Assembly: GCA_026414745.1 (NCBI GenBank) | Contig: JAOAIK010000040.1 | Span: 124,001 to 188,000, forward strand | DNA: 64,000 bases | Direction: 5' to 3' | Origin: Roseococcus sp. | GTDB lineage: Bacteria; Pseudomonadota; Alphaproteobacteria; Acetobacterales; Acetobacteraceae | Shown here: positions 58,113 to 64,000 of the stretch, piece by piece | Layout of the letters: the number at the start of each line of letters is the position of its first letter | How positions within the stretch are numbered: the first letter of the stretch is position 1 | Translations under genes and position numbers: made by a program | Notes under the pieces: model-generated | What the model was told of the DNA's origin: nothing | Databases searched by the model: none | The model's input: only the letters and a program-made list of their open reading frames with translations

Positions 58113-59729
58113 ATGACCGAACCGGAGCGGGCCTGGGCGGAGCTGGCGGCGCTGGCCGCCGCGCCGGGGGCCGCGGCCATCCGCCCGCTCTTCGCCGCCG
58201 ATCCGGCGCGCTTCGCCCGCTTCCACCGCGAGGCGGCGGGCCTGCTGCTCGACATCTCCAAGACCGCGATCAGCGAGGCGGTGCTGCAGGCGCTGCTGGC
58301 GCTGGCCCGCGCCGCGGGGGGGGAGGCGGCGCGCGACGCCATGGCGCGGGGCGAGGTGGTGAACGTCACCGAACGCCGCGCCGCCCTGCACATGGCCCTG
58401 CGCGGCCCCCTGCCGGGCGCGGGCGCCGCCGCCCATGACGAGGCGATGGCGGTGCTGGCGCGCATGCGCGCCTTCACCGAGGAGGTGCAGGCCGGCCGCA
58501 TCGGCGGCGCGGGCGGGCGTTTCACCGATGTGCTGAACATCGGCATCGGCGGCTCCGACCTCGGGCCGGCGATGGTGGCGCGGGCCCTGGCGCGGCCGGG
58601 CGACCCGCTGCGTGCGCACTACCTCGCCAATGTGGACGCGCATGCCTGGGAAGCGATCCGCCCCGGGCTGAACCCCGCCACGACGCTGGTGCTGGTCGCG
58701 TCCAAGACCTTCACCACCCAGGAGACGATGGCGAACGCGCGTCTGGTGCGCGGCTGGATGGAGGCGGCGCTGGGGGCCGAGGCGGCGGCGGCGCAGTTCG
58801 CCGCGCTCTCCACCAACCTCGCCGCCACTGCCGCCTTCGGCATCGCCGAGGACCGGGTCTTCCCCTTCCGCGACTGGGTGGGCGGGCGCTTCTCGCTGTG
58901 GTCCGCGATCGGCCTCTCGCTCGCGCTGTCGCTGGGCTGGGACCGTTTCGCGGCGCTGCTCGAGGGGGCGCGGGCGATGGACGCGCATTTCCTCGCCGCG
59001 CCGCCGGCCGACAACCTGCCCATCCTGCTCGCCCTGACGGAGGTCTGGCACGTCAACGGCCTCGGGCTCGATCGCCGCGCCGTGCTGCCTTACGACGAGC
59101 GCCTGGCGCGCCTGCCCGCGCATCTCCAGCAGCTCGAGATGGAAAGCCTGGGCAAGGGCGTGACGCTGGCCGGCGCGCCCGTGGCCCGGGCCACCGGCCC
59201 CGTGGTGTTCGGCGAGCCGGGCACCAACGCGCAGCACAGCTTCATGCAGCTCGTCCACCAGGGGCCGCGCCCGGTGCCGGTGGACTTCATCCTGGTCGCG
59301 CGCCCCGACCATGGCCATGCCGGGAACCACCGCATCCTGCTCGCCCACGGCCTCGCCCAGGCCGAGGCGCTGCTGATGGGGCGCGAGGCGGCGGCGGTGG
59401 AGGCCGAGATGCGCGCCGCCGGCCTGCCCGAGGCCGAGATCGCGCGCCTTCTGCCGCACCGCGTCTTCCCCGGCGACCGGCCTTCCGTGACCATCCTGCT
59501 GCCCAGGCTCGATGCCCGGCATCTCGGCGCGCTGATCGCCCTCTACGAGCACAAGGTGGCGGTGCTCGGCGCGCTGTGGGGCATCAACCCCTTCGACCAG
59601 TGGGGGGTGGAGCTGGGCAAGGTGATGGCCGGCCCCCTGCTGCGCGCGCTGGAGGGCGGGCATGTGGGCGCGCATGATTCCAGCACGGCGGGGCTGATGG
59701 AGGCGCTGCTGAGGCTGCAGACCGAATGA
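58113..59729 (+). CDS. pgi: Glucose-6-phosphate isomerase
   Basis: Interconverts glucose 6-phosphate and fructose 6-phosphate. 538 residues. Diagnostic segments are NIGIGGSDLGPAMVARAL, VASKTFTTQETM, FRDWVGGRFSLWSAIGLSLA and GEPGTNAQHSFMQLVHQG. GGAG precedes ATG 58113. The stop overlaps mutL by 4 nt. Confidence 0.96.
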   Translation: MTEPERAWAELAALAAAPGAAAIRPLFAADPARFARFHREAAGLLLDISKTAISEAVLQALLALARAAGGEAARDAMARGEVVNVTERRAALHMALRGPLPGAGAAAHDEAMAVLARMRAFTEEVQAGRIGGAGGRFTDVLNIGIGGSDLGPAMVARALARPGDPLRAHYLANVDAHAWEAIRPGLNPATTLVLVASKTFTTQETMANARLVRGWMEAALGAEAAAAQFAALSTNLAATAAFGIAEDRVFPFRDWVGGRFSLWSAIGLSLALSLGWDRFAALLEGARAMDAHFLAAPPADNLPILLALTEVWHVNGLGLDRRAVLPYDERLARLPAHLQQLEMESLGKGVTLAGAPVARATGPVVFGEPGTNAQHSFMQLVHQGPRPVPVDFILVARPDHGHAGNHRILLAHGLAQAEALLMGREAAAVEAEMRAAGLPEAEIARLLPHRVFPGDRPSVTILLPRLDARHLGALIALYEHKVAVLGALWGINPFDQWGVELGKVMAGPLLRALEGGHVGAHDSSTAGLMEALLRLQTE

Positions 59730-61456
59730 GCCGCATCCGCCTGCTCCCCCCCGCCACCGCCGACCGCATCGCCGCCGGCGAGGTGGTGGAGCGCCCGGCG
59801 GCGGTGGTGAAGGAGCTGGTGGAGAACGCGCTCGACGCCGGGGCGCGCCACATCCGCGTGGAGATCGAGGAGGGCGGCGCGGGCCGCATCCTGGTCGAGG
59901 ACGACGGCCATGGCATGTCGCCCGAGGACCTGGCGCTGAGCGTGGAACGGCACGCCACCTCCAAGCTGCCCGAGGAGGCGATGCTCTTCGCCATCGGCAC
60001 GCTGGGCTTCCGCGGCGAGGCGCTGCCCTCCATCGGCGCGGTGGCCCGCCTCGCCCTCACCTCCCGCACCAAGGCGGGCGCGGCGCACCGCATCGCCGTG
60101 GAGGCCGGGCGCAAGGGACCGGTGACGCCCGCCGCCGGCCCGCCCGGCACGCGCGTCGAGGTGCGCGATCTGTTCTTCGCCACCCCCGCCCGCCGCAAAT
60201 TCCTGCGCAGCCCCCGCGCGGAGGGCGAGGCGGCGCTGGAGGCGCTGCGCCGCCTGGCGCTGGCCTGGCCGCAGGTGGGCTTCGAGGCGCTGCTGGAGGG
60301 GCGGCCCGTGCTGCGCCTCGCCCCAGAGGGACGGGAGTCGCGCATCGCCGCCCTCCTCGGCGCCGACTTCGCCGCCGCCGCCCGCCCGGTGGAGCGGCAG
60401 GGCGAGACGCTCTCGCTCTGGGGCCTCGCCGGCGGCCCGGCGCAGGGCCGGCCCAGCACGGCCGGGCAGCATCTCGTGGTCAACGGCCGCCCGGTGAAGG
60501 ACCCGCTGCTGCGCATGGCGCTGCGCGCCGCCTACCGCGACGTGATGGCCCCCGGCCGCCACCCCGCCGCCGCCCTCTTCCTCGATCTGCCGCCCGCGCT
60601 GGTGGACGTGAACGTGCACCCGATGAAGACCGAGCTGCGCTTCCGCGAGCCGGAGGCGGTGCGCGGGGCGGTGATCGCGGCGCTGCGCCGCGCGCTCGGC
60701 CTGCCGCTGGGCGAGGCCGGGGCGCGGCTCGGCTATGCCGGGCCGGCGGCGCTGCGCCTCGCCCCGCCCCCACCCCTCCCCGCGCCCCCGCCGGCCGGCT
60801 TCGCCGAGGCGCGGCTGCCGCTCGGCTTCGCGCCCCCGCCGCTTGCCGCCGCCGATCCCGCGCCCCCGCCCCCGGCCGAGCACCCGCTGGGCCGGGCGCT
60901 GGCGCAGGTGATGGACACCTACATCCTGGCCGAGGCGCCCGATGGCGCGCTGATCCTGGTGGACCAGCACGCCGCGCATGAGCGCCTCACCCACGAGCGG
61001 CTGCGTGCTGAGCTGCTGGCGGGCGGGGTGCGCGCCCAGCCCCTGCTGCTGCCCGCCGTGGTGGAGCTGCCCGGCGCGGCGCGGCTGCTCGAGGCCGCGC
61101 CCGATCTCGCGCGGCTCGGGCTGGAGATCGAGGGGTTCGGCCCCGGCGCGGTGCTGGTGCGCGCCCTGCCCGCCCTGCTCGGCGCCCCCGACCCCGCGCC
61201 CCTGCTGCGCGACCTCGCGGAGGAACTCGCCGAGGAGGGCGAGGGCGCGGCCCTGGCCCAGCGGCTCGACGCGGCCATCGCCCGGCTGGCCTGCCACGGC
61301 TCGGTGCGCGCCGGCCGCCGACTCGCGCCGGCCGAGATGGACGCGCTGCTGCGCGCCATGGAGCGCACGCCCCGCGCCGCCACCTGCTCGCACGGGCGGC
61401 CCACCTTCCTGCGCCTCGGTCCCGCCGAGATGGCCCGGCTGTTCGGGCGCGGGTGA
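59726..61456 (+). CDS. mutL: DNA mismatch repair protein MutL
   Basis: GHKL ATPase linking mismatch recognition to strand removal. 576 residues. N-terminal motifs are KELVENALDAGA, DDGHGM and GFRGEALPSIGA, and VNVHPMKTELRF closes the ATPase part. After a Pro/Ala-rich linker the C-terminal domain has DQHAAHERLTHE (413-424), a full DQHA(x)2E(x)4E endonuclease motif, plus ACHGSVRAGRRL and CSHGRPTF. It should therefore nick DNA itself, as expected in bacteria without MutH. Overlaps pgi by 4 nt. Confidence 0.96.
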   Translation: MSRIRLLPPATADRIAAGEVVERPAAVVKELVENALDAGARHIRVEIEEGGAGRILVEDDGHGMSPEDLALSVERHATSKLPEEAMLFAIGTLGFRGEALPSIGAVARLALTSRTKAGAAHRIAVEAGRKGPVTPAAGPPGTRVEVRDLFFATPARRKFLRSPRAEGEAALEALRRLALAWPQVGFEALLEGRPVLRLAPEGRESRIAALLGADFAAAARPVERQGETLSLWGLAGGPAQGRPSTAGQHLVVNGRPVKDPLLRMALRAAYRDVMAPGRHPAAALFLDLPPALVDVNVHPMKTELRFREPEAVRGAVIAALRRALGLPLGEAGARLGYAGPAALRLAPPPPLPAPPPAGFAEARLPLGFAPPPLAAADPAPPPPAEHPLGRALAQVMDTYILAEAPDGALILVDQHAAHERLTHERLRAELLAGGVRAQPLLLPAVVELPGAARLLEAAPDLARLGLEIEGFGPGAVLVRALPALLGAPDPAPLLRDLAEELAEEGEGAALAQRLDAAIARLACHGSVRAGRRLAPAEMDALLRAMERTPRAATCSHGRPTFLRLGPAEMARLFGRG

Positions 61457-61470
61457 AGATGGACTTCGCG

Positions 61471-61498
61471 TAAGATTCGCGGCATGGGGCGCGCATGA
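61471..61498 (+). promoter_or_regulatory. TAAGAT box and 4-codon mini-ORF before the phosphatase gene
   Basis: TAAGAT (61471-61476) is followed after 7 nt by ATG GGG CGC GCA TGA (61484-61498), a complete MGRA mini-ORF. Its stop overlaps the phosphatase start (ATGA at 61495). If transcription starts at the first ATG, ribosomes would terminate at and re-enter at the phosphatase start. Speculative but exactly aligned. Confidence 0.35.
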
Positions 61499-62112
61499 CG
61501 CACCGCCGCAGCCTGCTCGCCCTGTCCTTCCTCGCACCCGGCCTTGCCGCCGCCCGCGCCGCCTTCCTGCCCGAGGCCGAGGGGGTGGCGCTGCTGCGCG
61601 CCGGCGGGCTGAACCTCTACATCCGCCACGCCATCACCGACCGCACGCAGCTGGACACCGGCCGGCGCGGCGACCGCGCGGGGCAGCGCAACCTCAGCGA
61701 GGCGGGCCGCCGCCAGGCCATCCGGCTGGGCGAGGCCTTCCGCGCGCTTCGCATCCCCGTGGCGGAAGTGCTGACGAGCGAGGTGTTCCGCGCCCTCGAC
61801 ACGGCCGAGCTCGCCTTCGGCGCGGCGCGGGTGCGGGTGGAGCGCGACCTGATCGCCGACGACTACACCCCCGGCGATGCGCGGGAGGATGCGCGGGCCG
61901 TCTCCCGCCGCCTGGGCGAGCCGGTGGCGGGCGGCAACCGGGTGATGGTGGGGCACATCGTCCCGCTGGGCATGATCCTGGGCCGGAGCCTCGCGCAGGA
62001 GGAGTTCCCGGAGGGCGGGCTCGCCCTGTTCCGCCCGCTGGGCGGGCGCTGGGAGCATCCGGGCATGGTCTCGGCCGAGCAGCTGTTCCGCGCCGCCGGG
62101 CTGCCGGGCTGA
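61495..62112 (+). CDS. Exported histidine phosphatase family protein
   Basis: A 205-residue protein with a signal peptide (MTHRRSLLALSFLAPGLAAARA, perhaps Tat) and a histidine-phosphatase core: LNLYIRHAITDRTQ carries the nucleophile His in an RHA rather than RHG motif, then NLSEAGRRQAIRLGEAF, LTSEVFRALDTAELAFG and the late catalytic His in NRVMVGHIVPLGM. Substrate unknown. It follows mutL by 38 nt. Confidence 0.85.
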   Translation: MTHRRSLLALSFLAPGLAAARAAFLPEAEGVALLRAGGLNLYIRHAITDRTQLDTGRRGDRAGQRNLSEAGRRQAIRLGEAFRALRIPVAEVLTSEVFRALDTAELAFGAARVRVERDLIADDYTPGDAREDARAVSRRLGEPVAGGNRVMVGHIVPLGMILGRSLAQEEFPEGGLALFRPLGGRWEHPGMVSAEQLFRAAGLPG

Positions 62113-62438
62113 GACGGGCGGCATGCCGCGCCCCCCCCCTTTGACGCGCAGGGGCGGCGAGGCGGCGGCGCGCTGGAACGCAGGCGCGCCGAAAAGGGTT
62201 GAACCGCGCCGCGCGCTGGGGCATCTGCGCGGTGGTTGCCGGCTTCGGCCGGCGTCAGGAACGGAACCGAATGGACTGCCACCAACGCCGTGGCGCCCTC
62301 CGCCCGAGGCGGCCGGGGGCGCCCCGGCCCACAGCACAGGGTCTGCCGGCGCTGCGGCGCCGGGCGTTCCGGTCGGGGCCCCTGCCCGCCTGACCACGCC
62401 CGCCTCCGCAAGGCCGACCCGGCCCGAGGAGGTGCACG
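62113..62438. other. 326 bp upstream of the mgtE leader, no gene recognised
   Basis: A G+C rich stretch with a C8 run (62131-62138), then TTGAAC (62199-62204) as a weak -35 candidate and two GGAAC motifs. No known riboswitch pattern was recognised, including the M-box. It probably contains the mgtE promoter. A long plus-strand open frame crosses it, but its residues are low-complexity and it has no ribosome site. Confidence 0.4.
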
Positions 62439-62579
62439 ATGCGTCTCTTTGCCGCCCTTCGGCGCCGCTGGCTTCCTGCCGCCGCGCCGCGAACCCGCCC
62501 CGGCCCGGAGCTGGTCTGGGCCGGCGTGGTGCGCCTGCGCCTCTCCCGCGCGCGCGCCTTGAGCCCCATCCCCCAGTGA
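62439..62579 (+). CDS. Leader ORF A upstream of mgtE (46 residues)
   Basis: Begins MRLFAALRRRWLPAAAPRT and ends LSPIPQ. A GAGGAGGT ribosome site, the closest match to the anti-Shine-Dalgarno sequence I saw in this window, stands 5 nt before the ATG. The product is Arg- and Pro-rich with no signal peptide and no known family. Its stop lies 11 nt before leader ORF B. The strong ribosome site argues for real translation; a regulatory leader peptide is more likely than a functional protein. Confidence 0.5.
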   Translation: MRLFAALRRRWLPAAAPRTRPGPELVWAGVVRLRLSRARALSPIPQ

Positions 62580-62590
62580 CGGAGGCCGCC

Positions 62591-62713
62591 ATGGACGAAG
62601 GCAGTAGTCCGGCGGCCGTGCCGCCGGCACGCGGCGCGGCCCGCCCCTCCCCGCCATCCCTTTCCCTGATCCGCGCCCGCCCGGGGCGCGGCCGCGCCAC
62701 CCCCATGCGGTGA
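62591..62713 (+). CDS. Leader ORF B upstream of mgtE (40 residues)
   Basis: Starts MDEGSSPAAVPPARG and ends RGRATPMR. CGGAGG lies 5 nt before the ATG. Acidic residues at positions 2-3 followed by spaced prolines recall sequences known to destabilise translating ribosomes, as in the enterobacterial mgtA leader peptide. The stop codon is 6 nt before a hairpin that covers the mgtE ribosome site. Could also be chance open reading in G+C rich DNA. Confidence 0.5.
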   Translation: MDEGSSPAAVPPARGAARPSPPSLSLIRARPGRGRATPMR

Positions 62714-62718
62714 GCGGC

Positions 62719-62746
62719 CGTCTCCGGCCGGGCCCGACCGGAGACG
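62719..62746 (+). promoter_or_regulatory. Hairpin sequestering the mgtE Shine-Dalgarno sequence
   Basis: CGTCTCCGG (62719-62727) and CCGGAGACG (62738-62746) form a perfect 9-bp stem with a 10-nt loop. The mgtE ribosome site GGAG (62740-62743) is inside the 3' arm. A folded hairpin would block mgtE translation. Ribosomes finishing leader ORF B at 62713 would reach the foot of the stem. Confidence 0.6.
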
Positions 62747-62750
62747 ACCC

Positions 62751-64000
62751 ATGACCCTGCGCGCCGAAGCCGCCGCCATCGCGGCCTTCCTCGCCCGCGA
62801 CGACGCGGGCTCCGCCGCCGCCGCCCTGGAGGGGCTGCACCCGAGCCTCGTCGCCCATCTCCTCGGCGACCTCACCGCCGCCGAGGCGGTGCGCGCCCTC
62901 TCCCTGCTGCCGGTTCGCCGCCGCGCCCAGGTCTTCGGCTATCTGGAGCCGCCCGAGCAGCTCCGCCTCGCCGCCGTGATGCCGCGCGAGGCGCTCGGCG
63001 CGCTCTTCGCCGCCATGGACCCCGACGAGCGCGCCGACCTCTACAAGCGCCTGCCCGAGCCCGTGCGCGAGGCGATCATGCCCGGCCTTGCCGCGGCCGA
63101 GCGCGAGGACATCCGCAAGCTCGCCGCCTATCCCGAGACGCAGGTGGGGGCGGTGATGACCTCCGCCTACGCCGCGCTGCGCGCCGAGCAGACGGCCGCC
63201 GAGGCCATCGAGACGCTGCGCCGCGAGGCGCCGGACCGCGAGACCATCTACGACGCCTATGTGATCGACGAGGGGCGGGCGCTGCTCGGCGTCGTCTCGC
63301 TGCGCGACCTGCTGCTCGCGCCGCCCGAGGCGCGGGTCGGGCGCTTCATGCGCAGCGAGGTGATCAAGGTCGCGGCCGACGCCCCGCGCGCCGAGGCGGT
63401 GCGGCTCATCCGCGAATACGACCTGCTGGCCCTGCCGGTGGTGAACGGGGGCGGCAAGCTGGTCGGCATCGTCACGGCCGATGACGCCATGGACGTGGCC
63501 GAGCGCGAGGAGCTGCGCCGCATCCAGGCCTTCGGCGGCGCGGCCGCGCTGGGCGGGCCCGACCTCGACCTGCTGAACTCGCCGCAGCGGCGCATCTTCT
63601 CCGCGCGCTTCCTCTGGCTCGCCATCCTCACCGTCTTCGGCCTCGGCACCAGCCACATCGTGGCCGGGCAGCAGGAGATCCTGGAGAAGGCCATCGTGCT
63701 CGCCGCCTTCATCGCCCCCATCGTGGACATGGGCGGCAACACCGGCAGCCAGACCGCGACCATGGTGATCCGCGCCATGGCGCTCGGCCAGGTCGCGCTG
63801 CGCTTCGCCGATTTCTGGCGCGTCCTCAAGCGCGACCTGCCGGTGGCGCTGGCGCTCGGCGTCTGCGTGGCGCTGCTCGAGGCGGTGCTGGCCGTCGCCA
63901 CCAAGTCCATCGGCTGGGAGGTGGTGGCGGTGGTGGGCCTCTCCATGCTGGCCTGCACCACGGGCGGCAGCCTGGTCGGCCTCGCGCTCCCCTTCGCGGC
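62751..64000 (+). CDS. mgtE: Magnesium transporter MgtE, 5' part
   Basis: Mg2+ channel whose cytoplasmic domain senses magnesium. The frame is open to the window edge (416 codons visible of about 450). The MgtE N domain (about 1-125) is followed by two CBS domains (VGAVMTSAYAALRAEQTA; VGRFMRSEVIKVAAD, ALPVVNGGGKLVGIVTADDA), then the membrane domain from about residue 285 with the signature PIVDMGGNTGSQTATMVIRA lining the pore. ATG 62751 follows GGAG by 7 nt. Expression is probably controlled by the leader described above. Confidence 0.95.
   Translation, partial: MTLRAEAAAIAAFLARDDAGSAAAALEGLHPSLVAHLLGDLTAAEAVRALSLLPVRRRAQVFGYLEPPEQLRLAAVMPREALGALFAAMDPDERADLYKRLPEPVREAIMPGLAAAEREDIRKLAAYPETQVGAVMTSAYAALRAEQTAAEAIETLRREAPDRETIYDAYVIDEGRALLGVVSLRDLLLAPPEARVGRFMRSEVIKVAADAPRAEAVRLIREYDLLALPVVNGGGKLVGIVTADDAMDVAEREELRRIQAFGGAAALGGPDLDLLNSPQRRIFSARFLWLAILTVFGLGTSHIVAGQQEILEKAIVLAAFIAPIVDMGGNTGSQTATMVIRAMALGQVALRFADFWRVLKRDLPVALALGVCVALLEAVLAVATKSIGWEVVAVVGLSMLACTTGGSLVGLALPFA

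Noticed and set aside
62131-62138. C8 homopolymer upstream of the mgtE leader
   Set aside because: Could be phase-variable in principle, but it lies outside any supported gene or promoter, so no role is claimed.
62113-62438. M-box magnesium riboswitch upstream of mgtE
   Set aside because: The conserved M-box sequence blocks were not recognisable; control by the leader ORFs and hairpin fits better.
62123-62713. A 196-codon plus-strand frame ending in leader ORF B
   Set aside because: No ribosome site at its start and low-complexity sequence until the ORF B start, which has its own CGGAGG. Treated as chance extension of ORF B.

Overview
The window is gene-dense chromosomal DNA of very high G+C content from an alphaproteobacterium. 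The best guess is a member of the Acetobacteraceae or a related Rhodospirillales (Roseomonas-like). This rests on gene order and protein style, not on a database search: dnaN-recF-gyrB, ffs-dnaX-ybaB-recR, a radical SAM gene-rnhB-ccrM block with a CcrM-type GANTC methyltransferase, ribF-ileS-lspA-DUF3035-M16-M16, and rsmI divergent from an LpoA-like gene. No rRNA, tRNA, CRISPR array, prophage or intact insertion sequence was recognised.

Layout. 1-4.4 kb: replication/repair core (dnaN 3' part, recF, gyrB). 4.4-6.4 kb: two convergent hydrolases, a TIM-barrel amidohydrolase and a ring-opening cyclic-amide hydrolase. 6.5-11.5 kb: rpe, a heparinase-like protein, a GT4 glycosyltransferase and purH. 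11.6-17.3 kb: rmuC, a nucleoside transporter, a methyltransferase, a class III aminotransferase and a decayed second copy of the methyltransferase. 17.3-20.3 kb (minus): recR, ybaB, dnaX and the SRP RNA gene. 20.3-22.5 kb: nudC and two exported proteins. 22.5-24.9 kb (minus): gloB-gst-cupin-methyltransferase operon. 25-29.4 kb: methyltransferase, small membrane protein, rsmI, LpoA-like protein and a PhoR-like kinase. 29.4-29.8 kb: transposase relic. 29.8-38.5 kb (minus): hybrid kinase, a taurine/nitrate-type ABC importer with an aminotransferase, a GlcG-like protein and an EnvC-like protein. 38.5-42.5 kb: GST, VOC protein and FkbM methyltransferase facing opgH. 42.6-46.2 kb (minus): a 42-residue membrane protein, a non-coding stretch, ccrM, rnhB and a radical SAM protein. 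46.3-48.3 kb: a GT2 glycosyltransferase and a WD40-cytochrome c fusion. 48.4-62.1 kb (plus): membrane protein, MaoC, LOG, ribF, ileS, lspA, two lipoproteins, an M16 peptidase pair, pgi, mutL and a histidine phosphatase. 62.4-64 kb: mgtE, cut by the window edge, with an elaborate leader.

Most genes are core metabolism or information processing. The regulatory DNA is the more unusual part. The mgtE leader carries two short ORFs with good ribosome sites, followed by a perfect hairpin that covers the mgtE Shine-Dalgarno sequence. The ccrM upstream region holds three GANTC sites within 33 bp, the target of its own product. Several genes have a -10-like TAnnnT hexamer only 6-7 nt before the start codon, suggesting leaderless transcripts. 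Signs of decay are the methyltransferase pseudogene beside recR and a transposase tail between the PhoR-like kinase and a terminator.
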